64,000 bases of DNA, taken from Piscicola geometra. Lineage: Eukaryota; Annelida; Clitellata; Hirudinida; Piscicolidae. Numbering within the stretch: the stretch's first letter is position 1; each line of letters starts with the position of its first letter. The stretch covers positions 2,473,412 to 2,537,411 of the forward strand of contig OX030956.1 in assembly GCA_943735955.1 (NCBI GenBank). The letters are read 5' to 3'. The notes beneath the pieces were generated by a model. It was not told the DNA's origin, made no database searches, and was given only the letters and a program-made list of their open reading frames with translations. Shown piece after piece: positions 19,300 through 30,503 of this stretch. The position numbers were made by a program, and so were the translations under genes.

Positions 19300-20945
19300 A
19301 AGGGCCCTATATGGGTCCTATATGGGCTAAATGGGCTTTAAAAAAGGATAAAATTATACGTGTTTTTAAAGAAAAACCTATTTGGGAAATATATGGGTCC
19401 TAAATGGGCTAAATGAGCTTTGAATAATAATAAAAGTTAAAGTGTTTTTATGGAAAACCTATATGGGTCCTATATGGGTCCTATATGGGCTAAATGGGCT
19501 TTGAATAATAAAAAAAGTTAAAGTGTTTTTATGGAAAGCCTATGTGGGTCCTTTATGGGTCCTATATGGGCTAAATGGGCTTTAAAAAAAATAATAATTC
19601 AAAGTGTTTTCAAGGAAAGCCTATGTGGGTCCTATATGGGTCCTATATGGGCTAAATGGGCTTTGAATAATGAAAAAAGTTAAAGTGTTTTTATGGAAAG
19701 CCTATGTGGGTCCTATATGGGTCCTATATGGGCTAAATGGGCTTTAAAAAAAATAATAATTCTAAGTGTTTTCAAGGAAAGCCTATGTGGGTCCTATATG
19801 GGTCCTATATGGGCTAAATGGGCTTTGAATAATAAAAAAAGTTAAATTGTTTTTATGGAAAGCCTATGTGGGTCCTATATGGGTCTTATATGGGTTAAAT
19901 GGGTTTTGAATAATAAAAAAAGTTTAAGTGTTTTCAAGGAAAGTCTATGTGGGTCCTATATGGGTCCTATATGGGCCAAATGGGATTTGAATAATAAAAA
20001 AAAGTTCAAGTGTTTCCAAGGAAAGCCTATGTGGGTCCTTTATGGGTCCTATATGGGCTAAATGGGCTTTAAAAAAAATAATAATTCAAAGTGTTTTCAA
20101 GGAAAGCCTATGTGGGTCCTATATGGGTCCTATATGAGCTAAATGGGCTTTGAATAATAAAAAAAGTTAAAGTGTTTTTATGGAAAGCCTATGTGGGTCC
20201 TATATGGGTCCTATATGGGCTAAATGGGCTTTGAATAATAATAAAAATTAAAGTGTTTTTATGGAAAGCCTATGTGGGTCCTTTATGGGTCCTATATGGG
20301 CTAAATGGGCTTTAAAAAAAATAATTATTGTAAGTGTTTTCAAGGAAAGCCTATGTGGATCCTATATGGGTCCTATATGGGCTAAATGGGCTTTGAATAA
20401 TAAAAAAAGTTAAATTGTTTCTATGGAAAGCCTATGTGGGTCCTATATGGGTCCTATATGGGCTAAATGGGTTTTGAATAATAAAAAAAGTTTAAGTGTT
20501 TTCAAGGAAAGCCTATGTGGGTCCTATATGGGTCCTATATGGGCCAAATGGGCTTTGAATAATAATAAAAAGTTTAAGTGTTTTTATGGAAAGCCTATGT
20601 GGGTCCTATATGGGTCCTATATAGGCTAAATGGGCTTTGAATAATAAAAAAAGTTCAAGTGTTTCCAAGGAAAGCCTATGTGGGTCCTATATGGGCTAAA
20701 TGGGCTTTGAATAATAATAAAAAGTTTAAGTGTTTTTATGGAAAGCCTATGTGGGTCCTATATGGGTCCTATATGGGCTAAATGGGCTTTGAATAATAAA
20801 ATAAGTTTAAGTGTTTTTGTGGAAAGCCTATGTGGGTCCTATATGGGTCCTATATGGGCTAAATGGGCTTTAAAAAAATAAAAATGCTAAGTGTTTTCAA
20901 GGAAAGCCTATGTGGGTCCTATATGGGCTCAATGGACTTTGAATT
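19300..20945. repeat. 81-bp satellite array
   Basis: About 20 tandem copies of an 81-bp unit with the word order ggaaagcctatgtgggtcc, tatatgggtcc, tatatgggc, taaatgggctttg, an A-rich tract, then aagtgttttt. Copies alternate between two versions of the A-rich part (gaataataaaaaaagttaaa and aaaaaaaataataattcaaa), so a 162-bp higher-order dimer is likely in places. Since 81 is a multiple of 3, open frames appear in it by chance. Confidence 0.95.
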
Positions 20946-21579
20946 AGTGTAACATATGGCCATGGTTTTTGTAAAATATTTATTATTTTTTTATTTTAGT
21001 CATTTGAATTTATTATCTCTTTTATTTTAGAAATGTTATCTTCTGTTTTAATTATTTAAAAAGTATTTGTCTATGAAAGTCATTCTGGTTTCTTATTAAA
21101 GTTTTTTTTTTAAATTCTCATTATTAAATATTAATATTAAAAAATTTAAAGTCATGCAAATAATTATTCAATAGTTCAACAAACTTTTCGAAACCCCACA
21201 AGTTGTAATCAATGTATTCAATATCTATATAAGATACCAGCCACTTTTATTAATATGTCTAAGGACAAAAAAAAAGCCGGTTAGCACTTCCCTTTACCAA
21301 AACAAATGAAACCATGGTCTTTAATTCATCAATAAATTATTCGCAAAGTATTCTGTCAAAACCAACTCAACTCAAACATACAAAAGAGAAATCAAAGTAC
21401 ACGTGTCCAATTTAGATAAGCAAGCCAAGCAAAATTCAAAAAAAAATAATCTTGAAGAATCAGATTAATCACATTTTTTATATTTGGACTATTTTTCTTA
21501 CATCTTTAAAGTTATGTTTGGCATAAATATTTTAATTGCTTTTTATAAAAATAAATAATTTATCAATCAATCATGTGTT
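20946..21579. other. AT-rich spacer, no supported feature
   Basis: Unique AT-rich sequence between the two satellites. Confidence 0.5.
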
Positions 21580-21908
21580 GCCCGTATAGCCCATATGGGA
21601 CCCACTTAATTTGGTGTAGCATTTTGACATGGGTCCCATATGGGCTGCCCATATAGGGCCCATATGGGCTGCCCATATAGTTGCCCATATAGCCCATATG
21701 GGACCCACTTAAATCGGTGTAGCATTTTGACATGGGTCCCATATGGGCTGCCCATATAGGGCCCATATGGGCTGCCCATATAGTTGCCCATATAGCCCAT
21801 ATGGGACCCACTTAAATCGGTGTAGCATTTTGACATGGGTCCCATATGGGCTGCCCATATGGGGCCCATATAGTTGCCCATATGGGACCCATATAGGTCC
21901 CATATAGA
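21580..21908. repeat. ~103-bp satellite with CATATGGG words
   Basis: About three copies of a unit with cccatatgggacccacttaa, tcggtgtagcattttgacat, gggtcccatatgggctgccc and atatagggcccatatgggct. The words are close to the reverse complement of the core of the 81-bp satellite 0.6 kb upstream (tatatgggtcc versus ggacccatata), and CATATG/GGGCCC sub-palindromes make it foldable. It ends where the homology shared by the Mesh-like duplication units begins (about 21921). Confidence 0.88.
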
Positions 21909-22223
21909 ATGTTCACAGGGATGAAAGCTCTGATCCGTACCCAAAATGTAATTAAATCGTGTTCTCATGGTACTTTTAAAGAATGTGAACTGAAAAAGGA
22001 TATTCTCAAATTAAACGTAGCATGTGACTTTAAACAGACTAGTCATTTTGTTCATATCATATTATTATTATTGATTTTGTTCAGGAATTTTCTTAGTCAC
22101 GACCCAAGTAGTATATAAATAGAAGATCAAATGATGATCATTACGATCTCAGAAGAAGTTTTATCTGAATAAATTTTTGAGCTGCAGTACAGTTAGATCA
22201 AAGAACAACACAAAACGATAACG

Positions 22224-25200
22224 ATGGTATTTTAACATGACATTTTAAATTATCTTTTAAAGTTTAATTTATTAATGGTTTATAATTGAAAATCCTATTT
22301 ATTTTAGTATAAAATAATTTTTTCATTATTATTAATAATTTAGATTCAGCCTCTAACACGAGAGTTTGATCGCAAAAATATTTATTGGTAAGTTGGTTCC
22401 TTTATTCCTAATATCATCAGCACTAATCAGCATATTGCTCTATAAAGTTATATCTTTCCTCATTAACCCACCATTTACACTATTTCCAGTACACCCATTT
22501 TTCACAAAATGATTCATCCCTCGACTCACCCACCACCCATCTATTAACCTACTATTCGTCTAAACCACTCACCCACCCCTTACATCACCCACTGAGCTAT
22601 TTACTCACAAACTCATCCATTTTCACACCAGCTTGTTAATTTTATCCTTGGTTCTGAATGGTGTTTTCTCGGTGAATTTTCTTCCGTTTGGACCGGCTAA
22701 TCAGGACTTGGCGCTCGCAAAGTGAGAAGCAATACTTCAATTAATGATAGGTTTTCAAGTAAACGTCTAAATTACACTATAGTAAACTATAGTTCTATTT
22801 GATTTAATCAAAAGTTATTAATTTAATTTATTATTTCGTTTATTAATTTTATATATTCAAAGATTTTTTATTTATCTAAAAAAAATCTGTTAATAATATA
22901 TTTTTATTAATTATCGAAATAAAACTTTTTAAATTTAAATCTCAAGGCATGACGATGTTTTTAAAACTATTGCCATAGGCACAGATTTTTCCTTTTTTGG
23001 AAACGTCTACAGGTGAACAAAATTGATGTTGTAAAATTTATCGGCTTCCAATTAGTTTATATTTAAAAGAGCTGTACTGAACATTTAAAAAATATTAAGT
23101 TACAAATGAATAACGGCACTAACTATTTAACTAAATACGATGAAAAATGGACAAATATATCGTTTTTAATGGATCTTGGAACACTCAGCTGATTTTAGAA
23201 TAACTTTATTGGAACAAATAGACTCGAATGATAATTTTCCACTTAAATTGCCTTGAAGCCCGGTCGGGTTATACGTCATTATAGTAATATTTGTCGTTAT
23301 TATTATTGTGGTTATAGGTGAACTGCACGCAAAAGAATGCACAGAGCATGTGTAAAATGCACGTTTGATTTTACACGTATCTTCTTTTTTACAGAAAAAA
23401 CGTTAATTTAGGGTTAAGGTTAGGGTTAGGATTAGGGATAGGGTTAGAGTTAGGGTTAGGGTTTTCAGAAAAATCGCATTTCAAGAAGATACGTGTAAAA
23501 TCAAACGTGCATTTTACACATGCTCTGTGTATTCTTTTGCGTGCAGTTCACCTATAACCTATTATTGTTACTATTATCACGTGACAACTATTCGTATTTT
23601 CCAAAACTTAAAGTTTTGAGCCAAACACAGAATAGTTTAAACGAAACAATATCGTACCGAAGCGAAAACCCAGTACAGCTCTAATTTATATATTATTAAG
23701 AGTTAATGTTTTGAAGCTTCATTTTTAAAGTCTATAAACTCTTACAAACACTTGGTTTTCCTGGACAGAAAACTTCATGTAACGACAAACGGAATCATTT
23801 TTTTGGGACAAGGAAGCACGCAGTATACTCCAAGCCCTTTTCCTCTAGTAGGGTGAGACGTTTTATAAAGTCACTTGTTCTAATTAATATTGACTAAGTC
23901 TTCATATAACTCAATTATTTTGATACAACACTATTTATAAGATTCTTTAATTTTTCTCTTCAGAATGAGGTCTGTTGCCGCTTACTGGGTTGATAATGAC
24001 CCTAGGAAAGGAGGTGACATTTGGTACAGAGAGACATTTGATCCAGCTATTCTGAATACAATATCACAAAAGATTCGTCAAAACTTCGTCAACTTCAACA
24101 GTTTCATGGCCAACTGGGCTTTCATAACGACATTCGAAAACGTTCCTAGGTACGCTTGTAGACCTTGTTATCAAGTAGTGAACCACCAAACCATTCTCAC
24201 TACCAACGGTGTCGACTCTTTTGTCATATTCCTGTACCGTGGTCTTGACTATGCCTTTGGGCAAATGGGTTTCAATGCCGGTGACGGAAAAAGATTTTTC
24301 TTGCTTCCGGCATCAAACACAGATCAATCTGGGATTTACACTTTAAGTAACACTAACGCTGTAACACCAGGAGAATGGATCTTCTCTATTGGTGAAAAAA
24401 TCTACGGAGCTTGCAATGAAGAGAGCCTTTTGGAAGTGGTTCCTAAGAAGATTTTTTATGCAGGAAATCAAGACGTGATAATTGGAGGTCCCTGTCTTAA
24501 GACAAATGAAAGTAGCATTGAAGTGGAGTTTGGTTCAAAGAGAGTGATGTGTAATATCACGGATAAATTCAAAATACAATGTGTTACTCCTTACTTCAAT
24601 AGTCTAGGAAGAGTTCTTCTGAAGATTGTTTACAACAACATGACCTACGAAAGTTTCTTACTGGTTTATGGTTCGAACGATCCTTTGGTGCGAGGTGAAG
24701 AAACGCTCATCAAAAGTGATTACAACCCTGATGCGCCAATCAACCTAACCTGGGCTGTTGACTCGGAAAACAGTAACAAAATTGCCATCCGAGGCACACA
24801 GCAGGATATCTATCTAACTAGCACGGGAGAAGTAGACTCTATCGTATTTCATGATGTGTACATGGATGTAGACAATAGTGGAACCTATAGATATGATTTG
24901 AAAAGATCAGACAGAAGAAAGAGAAACACAGGTCCTAAATTAATAAAGATTGTTTTGAGGGTAGGTATTTGGGGGTATCTTGCTTATACACTGCTTCCTC
25001 CAACCCTCTGTAATGTGTGGCATAGCAATCAACCTTCAAATGAAGAAATGAGACGAATAACAGATGAGGAATCGAGACAAAATCCATGCCAACCAAGAAT
25101 ACCTACAAACATGTCCCAACAATTACCTGGAGGATTCGTATCAGATTCGGCTTGTTGCTTTTTTCATCCTGGAGCTGTGATGTGTTACAGAAGCACTAAC

Positions 25201-26436
25201 AACCCCAAGAACATAGCAGTTCAGTGTTGTTACAACCAAGATCTAAACCTGATGATTGGACCCCCAGGGGGTGGAAGTCTAGACATGGCAGATTCTGCCC
25301 AGAGTGTTACTGATCACTTTGTTAGAGACGTTTTACCGTGGGCGTTGTGCTGTTACGCTTCCGATAATTGTGATAAGTATTACGAGAAACGTCCTTCAAT
25401 CGGTTCCGAGCACTTCGTACCACCAAGCCCTCCCCGTCGAGCCACCGGTGATCCTCACTTCCTTACTCTCGATGGTCTTTCTTACACTTTCAACCTTGTA
25501 GGAGAATTCGTTTTTTTCAAAAGTCCACGGACCGAGGTTCAGTGCAGAATTGCCCAGAGGGGGCAAGCAGGTTTTTTTTCGGCTTTTGCTTTGAAAACTG
25601 ACAACGAAGAAACCATTCAAGTTGAGATCAATTCGCAGCAAAGCTTGATAATATTCATTGGATCTTCTACGATTTCTCCTGGAGTTTATCACTTCACGAA
25701 TGTTTCTGTGAGCTTTCTCAATAGTAGCCGCGTTTCCATCTCTACGGCGTCTGGCTTCGAAATAGACATTTACGCAATGTCGAACATGTTGAATGTAATC
25801 TTCAGGACCAGCCAGGATTTGAAAGGCACCACCACTGGTCTCTTGGGCAACTATAATGACGATACTAATGATGACTTCATGCTGAGAAATGGAACATTTA
25901 TACCAACTAACTCGTCTTCATTCTCTATCCATTATGATTTTGGCAAAGATTGGTTGACCACAAATACATCCAGTCTTTTCAGATACTTTGAGGGTTCAAG
26001 CTGGGCAGACTACTACAACCCAAACTTTTGGCCTATTTTTGTCACTTTCAACTCAAATCCCCTTTGTCAAGGAAATTTTGAATGCAACTTTGATGTGGCT
26101 GCTACAGGTGATTTACAGGCAGGTTTGGTTAATTTGGTGCTTGCAGCAATGAGCTCTGAGATGCAAACGGAGATGACAAAAATCAGCAAAACCTGTACGA
26201 GCAACATGACTTCGTCCAATGGAGAGGTGCAAGTTGAATACGCCTCAACCTCTACACGCTACAGTTTGACTTGCCAAAGTGGTTTCGCCGTCAAGGGGAA
26301 TAAGGTTGTAGAGTGCACTGAAGGCAGGTTCAATGGTACATTGGGGTATTGTGACGTCCTTTTGTCCAAATCCATAACGTCGAATTTGAGTTTGGCGCTT
26401 TGTTGCATTTGTGCCCTACTTTACTTGCTTAATTGA
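22224..26436 (+). CDS. Mesh/SUSD2-like secreted or GPI-anchored protein, copy 1
   Basis: Exons 22224-22226, 22344-22387, 22632-22721, 22947-23012, 23769-23852 and 23964-26436 agree in phase and give 919 residues. The N-terminus carries a hydrophobic signal (about 16-30, CLLILSLVLNGVFSVNF). A NIDO domain follows (about 31-240: LPFGPANQD, TTNGIIF, PFPLVGMRSVAAYWVDNDPR, IWYRETFD). Next are an IPT/E-set-like stretch (about 255-330), a furin-like RSDRRKRN near 410, an AMOP-like Cys-rich region (about 446-576), vWD (GDPHFLTLDG from about 590) and one Sushi domain (about 839-892). It ends in a hydrophobic tail (LSLALCCICALLYLLN) without cytoplasmic residues, which suggests a GPI signal. This order matches insect Mesh and vertebrate SUSD2, cell-surface adhesion proteins. 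Exon 1 holds only the ATG, the least sure point. Intron 4 contains a foldback insertion absent from the other copies. Confidence 0.9.
23310..23559. mobile_element. Foldback element A with TTAGGG-like core (Mesh copy 1 intron)
   Basis: 250 bp whose ends are inverted repeats of nearly 80 bp (ggttataggtgaactgcacg and its reverse complement). The centre carries degenerate TTAGGG/TTAAGG repeats. It is flanked by tattattgt at 23301-23309 and 23560-23568. The same intron in Mesh copies 2 and 3 lacks the element and has a single tattattgt, proving an insertion with 9-bp target duplication. Confidence 0.9.
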
Positions 26437-27568
26437 TAACTTGTAATCGATTGGTTCAGATTGAAATCTTTAACATTATTTTAGTTAAATTTTTGTGTGA
26501 ACTATGTTAGCATAATTTTGTTTTACAAATTTTAATTATTAATTTCCTGAAACACATTTACAAAATCTATAAACTGTTGACCTAGCCTATATAAACTTTG
26601 AATCCATTAAGTTGAATTTTTTGTGAATTGGTTTAGATTTAATTATTCCTAGTTTTATTGCACTTTTGTGAGGTTTTAAAGTAATGGCGCAGTACCAATA
26701 GAGTCCGTGGTTGGATGTTTGGTGTGGGAGGAGAGATCTGTTGGCTGGTGAAGGATGTTGGTGAGCTGGTCTGCTGTAGAATAATGCTCGTTCTTATCTA
26801 CTAAGATGTGGAGACCGGTTTCGGCTGATGCCTTTCTCAAGCCTAAGAAGAGTAAGAACGAGCGGAAAAATACTTCTCATGTGTCTTGAGTGGTTTTAAT
26901 CGATTTTTTCGGATGGAATAGTAGGTATTGGATATCTTATATGTCTATATTGATAATGTATGTATATATCTGTGTGGTGATTAGTGAAAGTTTATCTTGT
27001 GTCTTTATCAGTGGATGCCCGTTATACTAATGTACGATTTTATAGTGTGGCTTTTGCCTGTGTGTTGTCCGAGGAATGTATGTGTGAGTGTATTTGTATG
27101 TCTTTTTATGTTTGTGTTAAGTATGTGTCCATCTGTGAGGTGGTGGGTTGTTTGTGTGCCTCTATATACATGTCATCTTGAGTTTATCAAACATGTCTTC
27201 AAAATGTATATTTAAAGTATATCTTTGTATTTTAAAGAAAAGATTATACTCGAGGCTTTCAGTACTACATAGTAATTGCTAGTGTTGTAGACATTCACAA
27301 CTAACTTCCTGTTTTGTTCGTTCATGCGTGACATGCCAATAATAAAAGACATTTTTTAACAATTTGAAACTAAATTTCTATATACTTTTTGTGTTATTTC
27401 AATCAAGTTTTCAATACTTTTTTACAGTTTTATTTAGCTTCGATTCATAGAATTATTTTTTCTAATAAAAAAATGGTTAGTCTATAACGTCTTAATAAAA
27501 AAAACTGAAAAATTCTAAAAATAAACTATCAGTTGCATGCATATCTTAATTGCAAGATGCCACTTGTT
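26437..27568. other. Spacer between Mesh copy 1 and small secreted gene a
   Basis: Partly homologous to the spacers at 34439-36170 and 45456-47184. Compared with those it lacks foldback element B: the empty site ctaacttcc is at 27301-27309. It also has about 570 bp of other sequence at 26668-27238, starting with a dispersed ~78-bp repeat (gtgaggttttaaagtaatgg, then cgcagtaccaatagagtccg). Further copies of that repeat are near 28715 and 39739. Confidence 0.7.
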
Positions 27569-28408
27569 TCAAGGGCTTTTGAGGGTGGCTAGAAATTCAG
27601 CCATTCTGAGATTTTCTTCAGCGTTTAGCTGGTTGGTGGGTCTCATGAGTCCTGCAAATGAATTTAATCGAATATTGTAAGACCACTATTCATTTTTGCT
27701 TTAAAGCACTTACTCAGAAAGTAATTTGGTAAAAGCTCTAGTTTAAATATATTGAACTGAGTTGATGATATTGTTAGCTGACTGATATTGTTATTTTAAA
27801 TGACCTCAAATATTCTCCAAAAGCCTCATAATTATCCTAATTAAAAAAAATCAGGAGTAACGATAGACGGTGAACCTGGGGTCCAAACCATTTGAAGTAG
27901 ACCTCTTCACTACCAAAAAGTGGGGGGTCCAGATTGCCCAGGATCACCGCCAATGAAAAGACAATTATCGTTAGTTATCACCTTCGGGGTCTCCATTCCT
28001 CAGGTACCGGATAGTCACGTCGATCTTAGCGTTCCTTTCACTGAGTGGTACTGCGTGAATTTTGTTCCTCACCTTGGTGGCGGGAGTTTTGGTGATTGTG
28101 GAAACAGTGAGTTTTCAAGGCTGTTGTGTAGTTTTAGTGTAGTAGGGGAAGTAGAAAAAGTATGGTGACCATTACGGTGGCTCTAAAAACAAAAATACTA
28201 GGATAGTTTTTACACCCTTCTCTACGGGATTCTATTCAGAAAAAGGCTATATAGAATAAATTGGCTAGAAAAATATATTTAGAATTTTAGTTGATTACGA
28301 ATAAAATGATACCATTTCCTGTATGGTTTCGAAGGAAGGTCTTGGGTAGAGTTCATCAGAGCTCACCAAAACCAACAAGACTGCGACGAAGATGATTGCG
28401 AGTTTCAT
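27569..28408 (-). CDS. Small secreted protein, copy a (89 aa, unknown function)
   Basis: Three minus-strand exons, 28408-28313, 28072-27982 and 27651-27569, join in phase and encode 89 residues. The N-terminus MKLAIIFVAVLLVLVSS is a textbook signal peptide. It is followed by DELYPRPSFETIQEM, then VRNKIHAVPLSERNAKIDV and TIRYLRNGDPEG, and the C-terminus LMRPTNQLNAEENLRMAEFL. There are no cysteines and no clear dibasic prohormone site, so a disulphide-rich toxin-like or classical neuropeptide precursor is not indicated. I do not recognise the family. It lies convergent to Mesh copy 1, and the arrangement recurs with each Mesh copy. The acceptor of exon 2 (ccaccaag) is the weakest call. A small foldback repeat lies in intron 2. 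Confidence 0.65.
27858..27973. repeat. Small foldback (MITE-like) element, unit a
   Basis: Begins taacgata and ends tatcgtta, with inner inverted words (gacggtgaacctggg and cccaggatcaccgcc) around cactaccaaaaagtgg. It lies in intron 2 of small secreted gene a, and equivalents sit at the same place in units b and c, so it predates the duplications. Confidence 0.75.
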
Positions 28409-30503
28409 GGAAATGATTCTGAGAAATTAAAAGATGCTTGGAGAAAGTTTTGGATGGTTTCAAAGCTTTATTTAGAGATTAAAGAAAGGAATTCAACAAA
28501 CTCACTTCGTAAAATTTCAAGAATTAACGAGTGGATGGATGGCGCGGTTTGGATTTTATATGTATAAATAAATTATCTAGACTTTGACTTCTTTTACATT
28601 TTATTACTGAACATTAGTGAAGATAGATCAGAGTTTATTTTCCCTTGCAAGCATAAATCATCAATAACCTTGAAACATCATAAATAATAAATAAATTCCA
28701 AAGCATGTATCTTTGTGAGGTTTTAAAGTAATGGCGCAGTACCAATAGAGTCCGTGGCTGGATGTTTGGTGTGGGAGGAGAGATCTGTTTGTAAATCGGT
28801 GTTTATCTTTTGTGTGTGTTTATTTTTAATGGTGAAATAAAAGTCTGCCTAATTTTTTATTGACCTTAAAGGCCTTGACTGGTCTGCTGTTTGGAATTGA
28901 TTTTTTTTTCGTTTTTAATTAAATTTAGAAGTCTGTCGTTGCTTGGGTTGTATGTGAGCACTAGAGGTATTATGTCTGGTTTCTTATGGTCTGAAAGAAT
29001 ATGGGACGAAAGAAGAGTGAATACTTTCCACATTATCTCACTCATTTCGCTCCTGCGTACAAGTAGACTTTCTTCTGAGAAGTCTGCTTAATGAAATAGC
29101 CTAAGATTTAATAGTTCCGTTTCAGTCAAATTGTGAAATATATCGGAAATATGATTAATTCTTTTCCATTTATTAATTAATCCTCTTTATATTCACTACT
29201 CGTGAATCCCGCATTACGCGAAAACCTGATTACATGTTTTTCTAAACTCAGATAATAATTACATTGAAAATATCTTAACCTTATATTTATCCTATTTTTA
29301 AAATTTTAAAGTTAGCGTTAAAACAGGTTTTTGCTTATCCATCTTTATCTTTATCTTTAACGACAAAACTAGTGAGAAAATTATCTCAAAGCAATCTTTA
29401 TCTTAATAAATGCTCAAACAAAAAACCCGTAAGTTCTAGATTTCGACAATTACTAAAAATAGCTATATTTCGAATGCGCATTTATGGTATTTTTATCACT
29501 TCTCGTGGTAATATTAACAATATTTACCCTATTTAGACGTAATTTGGTAAGGTTTCCATTTTAAAATATATTGAAATACTTGCTATTTCAAACTCATTAT
29601 TTTAGTGAGCTCACAAAACCGTTTTTTTCTCTTATGTATTTCCAAAACTTTATCACTATCTTTTAAGTCATCGAAGTAATTCAATGTTTGACGACTTAAA
29701 TGAGCAATGGCTTCAATTTAAACTATTTTAGCAACAAATAAAGTTTTTCTCAGTATGATAGCCCCTATTAATTACATCGTGCGATGAGCAAGGATCGCAC
29801 GCATGAATGGCTCGTGATTAATAAATCAAATACCCAAACAAATATTTTTCTTTGAAACATTTTAAGACGCAATAACCAAAAACCCCAAACATCATCATCA
29901 TTATCGGTCAGGTGCAGATAAGAGGTCAGAACGCTTTTTCCAGCCTTCGAAAGCAATCAATCAATCAATAAAATAAATTGTAATAGCGCTTTTCTATAAA
30001 TTCAAAAACGCTTATCTTCATCCTTCATTTTTTTTTCTTTTTTGGAACCGTACTTTCAACCGATCGATTTCTTTCTCATTTGTGACCCGATTTACTATTT
30101 TCCTAAGCACCATGCTCACGTCGTTGCTTACGAAGGCAATCAGTTGCTGATTGACTTGAGCTTGATTTCCTGTATATGCATGTATCTGCATGAAAGCTTT
30201 GATCCGTAACCAAAAATGTAATTAAATCGTGTTCTCATGGTACTTTCAAACAATGCGAAGTGAAAAAGGATATTCTCAAATTAAACGTAGCAAGTGACTT
30301 TAAACAGCCTAGTCATTTTGTTCATATCATATCATTATTATTATTACTAGTGATTTTGTTCAGGAATTTTCTTAGTCACGACCCAAGTAGTATATGAATA
30401 GAAGATCAAAAGCTGAACATTACGATCTCAGAAGAAGTTTTATCTGAATAAATTTTTGAGCTGCAGTACAGTTAGATCAAAGAACAACACAAAAACGATA
30501 ACG
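28409..30503. other. Spacer upstream of Mesh copy 2
   Basis: Nearly identical to 39433-41522, so it is part of the ~11-kb duplicated unit. It contains a copy of the dispersed gtgaggttttaaagtaatgg repeat at 28715. No open frame looks coding. From about 30190 it is also homologous to 21921 onward, which marks the start of the block shared by all three units and should include the Mesh promoter. Confidence 0.7.

Noticed and set aside
19855..20629. Small proteins with GSYMGPIWAKW repeats
   Set aside because: Chance frames in the 81-bp satellite.
21563..21968. MGPIWAAHMGP-type peptides
   Set aside because: Chance frames in the ~103-bp satellite.
23401..23465. Interstitial telomere (TTAGGG repeats) as evidence of chromosome fusion or end
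   Set aside because: The repeats are the core of a 250-bp foldback element with a 9-bp target duplication, so they arrived by transposition.
25396..25692. 98-residue antisense frame under the vWD region, repeated in all three Mesh copies
   Set aside because: Antisense shadow of a conserved coding exon.
27569..28408. Small secreted gene as a neuropeptide Y/F-type precursor
   Set aside because: It has a signal peptide and a few Arg-rich spots but lacks the RxRF/Y-amide end and a Gly-Lys-Arg processing site.
29768..29956. 62-residue frame conserved at 40793-40981
   Set aside because: Conserved only because the spacer was duplicated very recently; no splice sites, signal or motif.
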